From NCBI RefSeq assembly GCF_024713945.1, contig NC_134678.1, positions 8,308,001 through 8,372,000 on the forward strand: a stretch of 64,000 nt of DNA, given 5' to 3'. This stretch comes from Dermatophagoides farinae. Lineage: Eukaryota; Arthropoda; Arachnida; Sarcoptiformes; Pyroglyphidae. The position numbers were made by a program, and so were the translations under genes. Below are positions 28,441 through 37,088 of the stretch, in pieces. The notes below the pieces were generated by a model. The model did no database searches, had not been told where the DNA came from, and saw only the letters and a program-made list of their open reading frames with translations. The first letter of the stretch is position 1. Every line of letters begins with the position of its first letter.

Positions 28441-31054
28441 TTAGAAATCCAATTCATCGTTCATACTTGAATCTATGACTTCGGAAACATCTTCCAAGAA
28501 TTGTTCGTAAGCCGTGTCGCATTGTTTGCAGCGATAGTTTGGTTCCGTTGTAGCCGTTTTGTAGCATTGCCAACACAGTAGCAACTGGCAATTGTTTCCT
28601 GGACACTGAATCAATTCGTTTTGTTCGAATGATTTATTACAGATGGCACAATTGTTCAATGGAGACATGTTGGGCGCTCCTAATAACGTATCGACAAGAC
28701 CGGCAGCTCCTTGTTTTTGCTTTTCTCGTTTCAATCTTTGTCTCTCCAGCTTTCGAATGTTGTAATTTTGTTTGACGAATTGCCACACAATCCTGATTGC
28801 TTTCGTATAATCTTGGCTCATGACGGCCATTGTTCTGTTTTGAATTTCATTGAGTGAGTGAGTGAGTGAGTGGTGGTAAGTGATAACAAGTCATGATCAG
28901 TATAGTACAGATACGTACACATCCATTATCATTCGTTGGAACCAGATGTGGTTGTAGAGATAGACAACACGCGATTGAGCCAATTTCGGGTAGAGGTTGG
29001 TGCAAACGACACTTCTCGTGCGATTAATGTATGGCCGAATGGTTTTCCAAAGCATTAGCAAACCGAAATACGTTAGACATTTACGATATGGTGCCCAATC
29101 AATGTCCGATACAATGGGCAGACATTGACGAATATCCTGGCGAAACACCTGATAGTCTTGGACGAATGTATCGGCGTCGATCAAATTCTTCATCGGTGAT
29201 GATGCATCCGAAGATGTGTTGAGAATCTGAAGAAACTTGGGAAATTGTTCCGGCAACGCTAGTTCATAGACGAATTCGTAGATTTTGGCAAATTGTACGA
29301 CCACGTGGACCATTATGAAATCGACCAACATGAATGTGAGCACGTACGACAGCAGAAGGAAATCGACAATGAAGGACATGAGTGCACTTTGCAGCTCTTG
29401 GATGGTCAGTATGGGGTCGGTACGTCGGACATACATGAATAGTTCGACGAATCGTAACGGAAATATCGATTCCAAGCCGACTCCGGTGCCGCCGCTGGCC
29501 ACCATTTCTTCGTCGTAGGCAATCAGTTTATCGGTTATGTAGAAATTGTCGAAACTTGGACGACGTCTGAATTTGTAAATGTACAACAGGGGTCTATAAT
29601 GATGGTTTTGATTATTATTGGTTATTAATTATTAGTGGTCGATTGATTAGTGTTGTTGATAATTACGGAAAGAAAATCAATATGAACACGGTGAATACGT
29701 AAAAGTGGACCAGCTGTTCGACAAAGCTCATGACATATTGAATGTACGAATGCCTTTCGACCACTTCATTGAGCGAATCCGCAATGACCGATCCTATCGT
29801 TTGATTGGGTTGTGAACTCTTCCAATAAAAGTGATAGTTGGAGTGAAATTTAATTTCGAACCAACTAAGAATTTGTTTTCCAATGTTGTCGGTAATCTGG
29901 TTTACCTGGTTTCCTAGCGGTTCTATGTTTGGCAATGAGAAGTGATTTGTGCAGTGATGACGACTACATACTTGCTATGTTATCGACCAGGAATCCGGTG
30001 ATGCCGAAATCTATTGAAGGAAGCCAAGTGAATTTGTCTGCGATCCAATTGCCTACTGCATTCACTTTGTCCAGGTATGCTTGTGTTCCTAGCGAGTGTG
30101 CATGAATTGGTGTGATTTCTAGTATTTACACAGTGTCGCCCCCCTGACTTGATCAAACTTACGTTGGAAAAATTCAGAAATCGACAAGGCATAACTTTTG
30201 ACGGATTCCACAAACGGTTTGAACGGATTAACGAAATTGAAACGAAAACTCTTCTGCCCTCTGGTGTCGCCAAAACCAAATGACTTGGATTGTGACGCGA
30301 ATCGTTCAGTTTTCCTCACGTTGCATTGTATGCTGGTGACCAGAATTTTATAGTTTCTCTCAATATTGAAACGGGTGACGGTGTGTATCTGAAAAGCGAT
30401 TACGCTCAGTATGGCACCACGCAATACGATCATGACGCTGCGTGGCATGAGAATCAATGAAAACGATTGTGCCCAACGTGAGAATTGCGGCAGAATGATG
30501 GTCGTGATGGCCATCACTGTTACCAGCAGCAGTGTCAATGTTTGAAATTTCTCAAACACATAGACCTGAATGTAGAAGTATAGCAATGTGTAGCTGATTC
30601 CCATCCAGAATAGCAGAAAACGCCTTGATATGTCATTCTCTTTGGTGTCGCTTTTCATGAGAACAAACAAAAATCGTATCTAGGTTGTCATCAAAAAAGG
30701 ATGGCTTCAATCAAATTCATTGAATATCATGGAACCATGAAAATAAAGAAAACTACAAACTTGATTAACGTTGAATATCTGCCGCAAAAAGTTGACAAAA
30801 GTTTCCATCCGATTGCCGTCTGGTTTGGTGCTTTTCACAATTTTTTGCGGCTTTTCCATCACAAAATCGGGATACACGTCGTTCATTTGGTTTTCCTCTT
30901 CCTCTTGCTCTTGCTGCTTCTCGTATTGTTGTCGTAAACGTTCTTTTGCTTTGGCCATTTTGATGATCTTTAGGTTTCTCAAATCATACATTATGCTAAG
31001 GCGTCGAAAGATTCGCATCGGAACACGAAATATTGAACTGAATACTGCACCCAT
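28441..31054 (-). CDS. DCST1/2-like DC-STAMP-domain membrane protein with C-terminal RING
   Basis: Six exons (minus): 31,054-30,761, 30,679-30,163, 30,118-29,972, 29,922-29,667, 29,593-28,919 and 28,834-28,441; 2,283 nt, 760 aa, all phases closing. The start MGAVFSSIF was chosen as the first in-frame ATG and also fits an N-myristoylation site (Gly2, Ser6). Several membrane helices follow; the exon-5 block (PLRFVELFMYVRRTDPILTIQELQSAL…SYVLTFMLVDFIMVHVV) resembles the DC-STAMP domain. The C-terminus carries a RING-like cysteine set (CAICNKSFEQNELIQCPGNNCQLLLCWQCYK…CKQC). This is the layout of DCST1/DCST2, Drosophila sneaky and nematode SPE-42, which act in sperm at fertilisation. That role is inferred from family. 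It is the gene closest to the telomere in this window. Confidence 0.8.
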
Positions 31055-33253
31055 GATGAATTTGTTATTAGAATTGGACGTAGAATTGATCCGCTTTAAA
31101 AATTCTAACACATGAATTGTTGTTGATTGAATCAAATTAGTTGTTGAAAATTAAATTTACATCCACTCAACTCATTTGATTCTGTTGTTTATTTATTTTA
31201 ACACTAATCTACTGCATTGAAAAAAAGAAAGACGTTTGTCAAAGACAATAGTCACAAACAATGTTTATGATTAATATGTCGATGACTAAACTTTTAACAA
31301 ACAGATTTTGACCATTATTGTCATCATGTTTGGATTTGTATAACCACTTGGTCATCGATTAGCTAAAGCAAGCAATTTTGATCATTTGAATCGTAGATTA
31401 ATTTATCAAAATTCAATAGATGGCATCACTGAAAATGGATGTTTGTTGTCAACATTTTGTTCATGAAGTAATTTGTGCATGAGTAGATTCTCATTCGTGG
31501 TTGATGGTTTGATTGATTTAAAACCACGTGTTTTTTTTACAAATTGATCTGTTTTTTATTTTATTTAGGATAAATGCTGATTAATTTATTTTTTCAAACA
31601 CAATTTCGTGTTGTGCAGTGATTTATTGGTGTTTGCGAATTGGTTCATTGTTATTCAATTGGCCATCTTTATTCATTAGTGTATTGTTCAAGATATGAAT
31701 CAATTTCTTTTTCTTTTCAACAGAATTTCGTGTTGTGCTTAGTGCTGTGCAGTGATTTGTTTGTGTATGTGAAGTGTTTTTTTGTATTCTCAACTAGTCG
31801 CTAATTCAACACGTGGTTTGCTATCAACTTGATATTCATCATACAATGTATCAACAAGTGTCAAATTGATTTCTGTGTTAGGTTGGTTAGATTGTGATTA
31901 TTTTATTTGTGTTTTGTGTTGTGTTATGTGTTCATCTAGAATTCATCTTCATATCGTAAATTCAACTCAGCTATCGGCTCGACATTTAACATTGTCATCT
32001 CTGATCAACTTGATCGACTCGACGTTCCCGGACAACTGCATAGTAGGTGTCAATTTTATTTGCGCGATTTTTAAATGGGAGATATTTCAGTTTCAATTAC
32101 AAGTGAGATTCAAAGGTGATTGAGAGTTGCAATGGATGTAAATGTCAGATGATAAGTAAATTGTGCAGCCAAAATATCACGTTACGCTCTTTATCAATGT
32201 AACGACTAAACCGCGCTCTTCTCTCGCGCGAAAAATTGAAACTCCCGAGCTGAACACCAACTCGAGGACACACACACACACAGTCCAAGACACACTTCAA
32301 CACACACAACGTTCTTCACTCACCTTCAACACAGACTATCCATCACACACACACGAGTACAAAAACCACAACGGTCTTTTTTACTTTCATGCAATAAATA
32401 AATAATTCTTGTTTCAATCACATCGAGTACCATTATTCTTCCAAATTTCGTTCCAATTGTTTTTATTATTACATGTTGTCACTATTTTTACTATGTACAC
32501 TTGTGTCACAATAGTAATAACACACATATTGTTTATTGTTTACTTTATTGTTTTTGTGAATCCAAAATATTTTGTGATGAACTTAATGCCATTGTTTTGT
32601 ATTGTATGTTTTGTTGGTTGGCCATTTGCTGCGATCTGTATCGAATTATGATCTGTGTCTTTGATTTTTTAAAATGTGACTTGTTAATGATAATGGATTG
32701 TTTACGATTTATAAATTTTGAAAACTCGTGCGCATATTTCTATGTGAAGAAACTTTACTTATTTGAAATTATTTTGGCAAGCTTTTATGTTCACTGTTCT
32801 TCGTTGTCATTTTTCACTTGTTCTATTATTGAAGTATATATTCACCTGTTGATGATTGGATTGGTTTTTCTTCTGCATTTCTGATATTTGTAGTGTATCT
32901 TTTTTATTTTGTTTTGATATGTCATCGTTATCATTACTGGTTATGTTTTTTACTTATATGTTACTTTACAAATGTATAATAATAGGCTGATACATTTTAA
33001 ATTGATACAGTATTATTTTTTTTTTTGCTACTGTATCAATTTTTTTTGCTACTGTATCATTTTTTTTGCTACATTTGAGGTTCATTTAAACCTTACCAAC
33101 TGTCTTCCTAAATCTAAGGTTTATTTAAACCTCACTATAATATCCAGTTTTGCGGTATAACTATCAGTTATTGCCGGAATCGACTGTTTTGTGAATATTT
33201 ATTTGTTTTTTTGATATTAATGCAATGAACTGCTCGGATATTTACACAATGAT
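31055..33253. other. Subtelomeric transition region without a clear gene
   Basis: About 2.2 kb between the last host gene and the first telomere-associated hairpins. It holds two related segments (TTTCGTGTTGTGCAGTGATT near 31,604 and a split version near 31,725), a CA-rich tract at 32,269-32,360 followed by AATAAATAAATAA, and T-rich DNA after 32,900. A possible solo LTR is discussed in the findings. Low-complexity ORFs such as 32,409-32,884 are not believed. Confidence 0.4.
33008..33076 (+). repeat. Three tandem units of T-run plus GCTACTGTATCA
   Basis: T(8-11)GCTACTGTATCA occurs twice and a third T-run with GCTACAT follows, period about 20 bp. It could be the decayed tail of an old element, but no body could be assigned. 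Confidence 0.7.
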
Positions 33254-33396
33254 TATCGGTGGCCAAATTCCCGGGAGGACAATCGAGCAAAACCTCACGA
33301 GCGAAGCTCGTGACGGTTTTGCGATGTCCTGGAGGAGTGCCTTTCGAGCAAAACCTCACGAGCGAAGCGAGTGACGGTTTTGCGATGTCCCGGAGG
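33254..33396 (-). mobile_element. Remnant of a LINE 3' UTR with two tandem hairpins
   Basis: Two copies of the long hairpin found after ORF2 in elements E and I lie at 33,287-33,322 and 33,348-33,383, separated by GGAGGAGTGC as in element I, and ending in TCCCGGAGG directly before the first TTAGG. No ORF2 is attached, so this is the 3' part of a copy truncated at its 5' end. A weak version of the 3'-terminal hairpin (GG/CC stem with the U-G pair) lies at 33,254-33,266. The second hairpin has lost pairing in its upper stem. It marks the proximal border of the array. Confidence 0.6.
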
Positions 33397-33417
33397 TTAG
33401 GTTTAGGTTAGGTTAGG
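33397..33417 (+). repeat. First TTAGG telomere repeats (proximal border)
   Basis: TTAGG, one TTTAGG variant, then two more TTAGG units. The G-rich strand is the + strand, so the chromosome end lies to the right. TTAGG is the canonical arthropod telomere repeat. Confidence 0.9.
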
Positions 33418-33428
33418 TTTTTTTTAGG

Positions 33429-33451
33429 TTTTTTTTAAATTAAAATTAATT
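33429..33451 (-). mobile_element. Micro-copy: poly(T) plus about 15 bp of an E-type 3' end
   Basis: Eight T followed by AAATTAAAATTAATT, then TTAGG again. Element E begins, after its T-tract, with AATTAAAATTAATTT, so this is an E-type tail truncated after about 15 nt. It is preceded by another short T(8) interrupted by AGG at 33,418-33,428. Confidence 0.65.
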
Positions 33452-33478
33452 AGGTTGGTTAGGTTAGGTTAGGTTAGG
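33450..33478 (+). repeat. TTAGG repeats with one TTGG variant
   Basis: Five units between the micro-copy and fragment A, including one GGTTGG variant. Confidence 0.9.
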
Positions 33479-33959
33479 TTTTTTTTTTTTTTTTGAAAAA
33501 AGAAAACTTTTATTTTTTTTTCAATTCATTTTTTAAAAAAAGATCGGCAAATGGCCAATCCAGCATTCAATACATATCATAATAATAATAAATGACAACA
33601 AAACATGTAATGGATCAAGGAAAAAAAAAAGAAAAAATAAAATGAAAAATAAAATAAAAGAATAAAATGAGAAATGTTAATGTGTAATTTTGATGACGGA
33701 CATATTTCTGGTAAAAATTACTCGCTAATATATGAATTTGGTTGACATATGAAAATTGATTGATCATCTGGTTGTTTCATCATTGATAATTCCTTGATGT
33801 TGGTGTGTTATGATTTCACGGAATGGTGGCCATAACAAACGGTATTGTGGTTCAATCAATGATAGTGGCCGGCAATCCGAAAAAGATGGTTGGGCTGGTT
33901 GGCTGATTTTGTTTTTTTTTTTTTTTTTTTTTTTTAGTGGTACTGAAACTGGGGGGGGG
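33479..33959 (-). mobile_element. LINE fragment A, 5'-truncated 3' UTR (F-like)
   Basis: Begins with T(16) on the + strand (the element's A-tail), then the 3'-terminal hairpin, then about 350 bp that resemble the 3' UTR of element F: CATCTGGTTGTTT, AATTCCTTG and GGAATGGTGGCCA occur in the same order near 40,210-40,290. A second T(24) tract at 33,912-33,935 followed by 15 bp may be another micro-copy. It ends in G(9) joined to TTAGG. Confidence 0.75.
33542..33560 (-). other. 3'-terminal RNA hairpin, fragment A
   Basis: In the transcript sense: GAU-U-GGC stem, loop CAUUU, GCC-G-AUC; seven pairs including one U-G. Confidence 0.8.
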
Positions 33960-33969
33960 TTAGGTTAGG

Positions 33970-34180
33970 TTTTTTTTTTTTTTTTTTTTAAAAACTAATA
34001 TTTATTTTTATTCCTTTAAAAACAGACCGGCAATGGCCAGCCCAGAAAATCAATCAAATACATGGTTCGAAGATACAATGGATTCAATAATGTGGAAAAA
34101 GAAAAAGAAAACAAACATAAAATAAAATAAAAAAAAGAAAAGAACTAATAAATAATAATAAAAAGAATTTGAATAGGGGG
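33970..34180 (-). mobile_element. LINE fragment B, strongly 5'-truncated
   Basis: T(20) tail directly after TTAGGTTAGG, terminal hairpin, then about 130 bp of A-rich 3' UTR. It ends in G(5), and the next element's T-tail follows with no TTAGG between. Confidence 0.75.
34025..34042 (-). other. 3'-terminal RNA hairpin, fragment B
   Basis: Sense strand GGCUGGC-CAUU-GCCGGUC: fully paired only as RNA because it uses two wobbles (G-U and U-G), which on the DNA + strand are mismatches. Confidence 0.8.
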
Positions 34181-34603
34181 TTTTTTTTTTTTTTTTTTTT
34201 TTAAAAAAATTGAATTTATTTATTAACCAAATTAAATTTGATCGGCTATGGCCAATCATTAAAAACATGATATAAAAATGGAATCAAGAATTTGGGTTGA
34301 CATCATGAAGCCAGAATGAAAAAATAAAAAATTTAACAGAATAGAATGAAAGAAAAGAAAAATAAAAGAAATTTTATCTGGCGAAAAGAGAAATGAATTT
34401 TGGTGTTGTTGTCGGACGTTTTCAGCATTCCCATTACCAACAATTGATTCGACATTACCCAGGTTTAAATATCTTTGGGCGGCCATCATTTTAACAATAC
34501 GGGTGAGGACTTCTTGTTGAAAAGCCGAAACCGTTTGTAAGGCGGCAATCACACGTAGTTTGGTGGAATCCTTAATCGTGCCATTTACGTCCATGAATTC
34601 TGG
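34181..34603 (-). mobile_element. LINE fragment C: ORF1 piece joined to a 3' end
   Basis: T(22) tail, terminal hairpin, short 3' UTR, then coding sequence for the end of an ORF1 N-terminal region (NGTIKDS…MMAAQRYLNLGNVESIVGNGNAENV, about 34,395-34,594). The same stretch occurs at 47,255-47,440. ORF2 is absent, so this is an internally deleted or gag-only element. The 5' end is cut inside ORF1 and followed by TTAGG. Confidence 0.75.
34239..34258 (-). other. 3'-terminal RNA hairpin, fragment C
   Basis: Sense UGAU-U-GGC, loop CAUA, GCC-G-AUCA; eight pairs with the central U-G. Confidence 0.8.
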
Positions 34604-34605
34604 TT

Positions 34606-34608
<3 letters not shown>

Positions 34609-34647
<39 letters not shown>

Positions 34648-34954
34648 TAATAGTTTATTTCAATTCAATAAAAGATCGGCATATGGCCAATCTCGGCAAT
34701 CAGAAAAATACAATAATTCAATCGATCATAATAATTCAATGAAAATAATGAGAAAAGAAAAACTAACAATAATAATAAAAGAAAAGGAATAAAAAAAATA
34801 ACTAATAAAATAGAAATTTTTATAATGGACATCTTCCAAGGTTATGTTACTTGTCCTAGATGAAAATTGATGATTGCGAGAGGATAATTTATTGCCAAAA
34901 TGATTTGCTTTTACATTGATTTCTATTTGTAATGATGAGAATGATGGATATATC
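34609..34954 (-). mobile_element. LINE fragment D, 5'-truncated
   Basis: TTAGG, T(33), hairpin, then about 260 bp of A-rich 3' UTR and TTAGG again. No coding sequence. Family not assigned. Confidence 0.75.
34674..34692 (-). other. 3'-terminal RNA hairpin, fragment D
   Basis: Sense GAU-U-GGC, five-base loop CAUAU, GCC-G-AUC. Confidence 0.8.
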
Positions 34955-34971
34955 TTAGGTTAGGTTAGGTT

Positions 34972-34974
<3 letters not shown>
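34955..34974 (+). repeat. Four TTAGG units
   Basis: Perfect tetramer array between fragment D and element E. Confidence 0.95.
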
Positions 34975-35014
<40 letters not shown>

Positions 35015-35043
35015 AAAATTAATTTATTGGCTGCTTTAAAATA

Positions 35044-35059
35044 GGCGGCAATGGCCACC
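35044..35059 (-). other. 3'-terminal RNA hairpin, element E
   Basis: Sense GG-U-GGC, loop CAUU, GCC-G-CC: outer pairs changed to G-C relative to the GAU/AUC families while the U-G is retained. Confidence 0.82.
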
Positions 35060-35122
35060 AATCAAAACGATGAATGGATCTCAATACAATGAAGTGTGTC
35101 GATGGCAATGAGAATAAAATAA

Positions 35123-35153
<31 letters not shown>

Positions 35154-36396
35154 AAACAAACCCAACATGCATAGAATATAAAAATAAATAAATAAATAAA
35201 TAAATGAATAAATATGAATGAATAAATATGTGTCCTGTGGATGCATGTTGGGGTGTATGTCTGTAATATAATTGTGTGTGTGTGTATCTGCAGCGTGTCC
35301 TATGTGGATATCTGTGTGAATGTGCTTGCATGCATCTAAGCATCCTATTGTTCAGACGGACGGAGCAGACAGTAAGCGAAGCGATGCGCACGACTTCAAC
35401 TCCTGGCTATTTTTAGCATCCTCGTAAGCAGGTAAATCCTACGTTACGCCGCGTCCCAATATTCAGCTTCTGTGTCCTATGTGATGTGGTGTCTGTACAG
35501 CAATGTATGTGTGGCTGCAGGGAGTGCTGCCGGCCAGTCAACGGGAGACCCGGACTGGTGATCGGTAAGCACTGAACCGGTGTGTATGTGTGTGTGTAAA
35601 TGTTTGTGTGAATGTTGTGTGTTGGTGTGAATCACTTGAACAAGAAAAAATTTTAAAACAGCCTATCACGCACATTAGGCAAATAAAACTGGGCAACTAT
35701 GCTTGATTTGCTCTCAGCTTAAATAGCCAAATCTGTTGCTTGCCAGCTAATCCTACCGCATTGACTTGATCTTGACTGATCACTAATACTAAAGGCCTAA
35801 CTTGGCTTGCCAATGAATTCGCGCGCTTGACACTAAGTGTCATTCAAATTTAAAAACATGCGCGTGGTGGACTGCCTATACATGTATGTGCGTGTGTGTA
35901 GTCTGTTCATTGTGTGTGTGATTGACTGCAGTATACATCATTTGTGTGTATGTCTTGTGTGACTGCAGCCAACGTGTGATGTTGACAGCTGAGCAGCTGG
36001 CCAACATATGTTTACAAAGCAATGTAAACTTACATCTTGTTGATCCACAATTTATTGCCATTCGATTCGATCCATCCATTCGTTCATGCCCGTGCGTGTT
36101 TGATTCACCACCAATTGACCCGTTGTTGATACTGTTGTTGTTGTTGATACTGTTGTTGTTGTTGTTGATACTGTTGTTGTTGTTGCTAATGTTGTTGTTG
36201 TTGCTACTGTTGTTGTTTGGATTCACCACCAATTTGCCATCAATCAACCAGAATTTTTGCCAATCACCTCATCTGCCCTAGACCACCAGTTGAGTTGGAT
36301 TCAACTGTCGCCACCAACCTGCCGATTAAACCACCGATTGCCACCAACGTTTCCACCAGCAACTAGACCATCCAATGGATCCGATAAGCAATGGTT

Positions 36397-36413
36397 GTTT
36401 ACGGGAACCACCC
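36397..36413 (-). other. Conserved 3' UTR motif, E copy 1
   Basis: GTTTACGGGAACCACCC on the + strand; partner copy 211 bp to the right. Found in the same paired form in element I. Confidence 0.6.
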
Positions 36414-36607
36414 ACTGGATTGCTTAACCATGGTTCAACAGGTGCTGTGTCCTGTGTGTGTGTGTATAGGTGTAGGATGGTTGTTGTGTCCTATGTGTGT
36501 TGATCATGTAAAAACTGGTGTAAGTATGTGTGTGTGTTCACTCTGTTGAGCACGGTGGAACCATGTTCAGCATTCGGGACCAGATTGATGCATTACTGAT
36601 GCCAGCT

Positions 36608-36624
36608 GTTTAGGGGAGCCACCC
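36608..36624 (-). other. Conserved 3' UTR motif, E copy 2
   Basis: GTTTAGGGGAGCCACCC on the + strand. Confidence 0.6.
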
Positions 36625-36964
36625 AGGAGACACCAGTGTCTTCGTCAGCTAGCCGGTACGTGTAGATACAAATGTTGTGTTCTATGTTGTGTGTGTTGTG
36701 TACTACAGGTGTTATGTATGCTTATGGAAAAATAAAAACTTCAGGAATAAAACCATAATAAATACTGTTTCGTGTTGTATCTGTTGTGTGTGTGTTCATC
36801 GGCTGCCATAAAAGTTTCGTCTGTGAACCAAGTCCGGTGATGATGCCACAGTGACCGCCCTCCGGGACCCGACTACAACGTCGGCCAACTTATTGGATTT
36901 CATCTTCTGACTAAACTATCGCAAATCACAATAATTGTTGTAGTTTAGGTTAGGAATGTCATCA

Positions 36965-36999
36965 GTAAAACCTCACGAGCTATGCTCGTGAGGTTTTAC
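36965..36999 (-). other. Post-ORF2 long hairpin, element E
   Basis: Perfect 16-bp inverted repeat GTAAAACCTCACGAGC around the loop TAT, ending 89 bp beyond the ORF2 stop in the 3' UTR. It is followed on the + strand by GGTCCCGGAGGTTAGG. The stem base differs from that in element I and in the 33.3-kb remnant by compensating changes. Confidence 0.85.
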
Positions 37000-37088
37000 G
37001 GGGTCCCGGAGGTTAGGTGATACGGCCCATGCGAAGCCCTCAGTGTACCCGGCGTGCCATCAATATTCCTGCCGGTTAACCCCCGCCA

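Noticed and set aside
30700-30937. Plus-strand ORF over the DCST first exon
   Set aside because: Opposite strand of a well-supported exon; the Leu run is the complement of the Glu/Gln stretch.
32409-32884. Overlapping + strand ORFs rich in Phe, Cys and Ile
   Set aside because: Composition follows the T-rich DNA; no motif, no plausible splice partners.
36121-36230. TTGTTG repeats and the Asn-rich minus-strand ORF (35,876-36,247)
   Set aside because: Microsatellite inside the 3' UTR of element E; E2 has a different repeat length and no matching ORF.
36965-36999. Perfect inverted repeat considered as a rho-independent-type terminator
   Set aside because: Eukaryotic context, no following T-run, and compensating changes in other LINE families point to an RNA element of the LINE instead.
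36965-37010. Hairpins plus short repeats considered as a CRISPR array
   Set aside because: Only one or two units, no regular spacers, eukaryotic LINE context.
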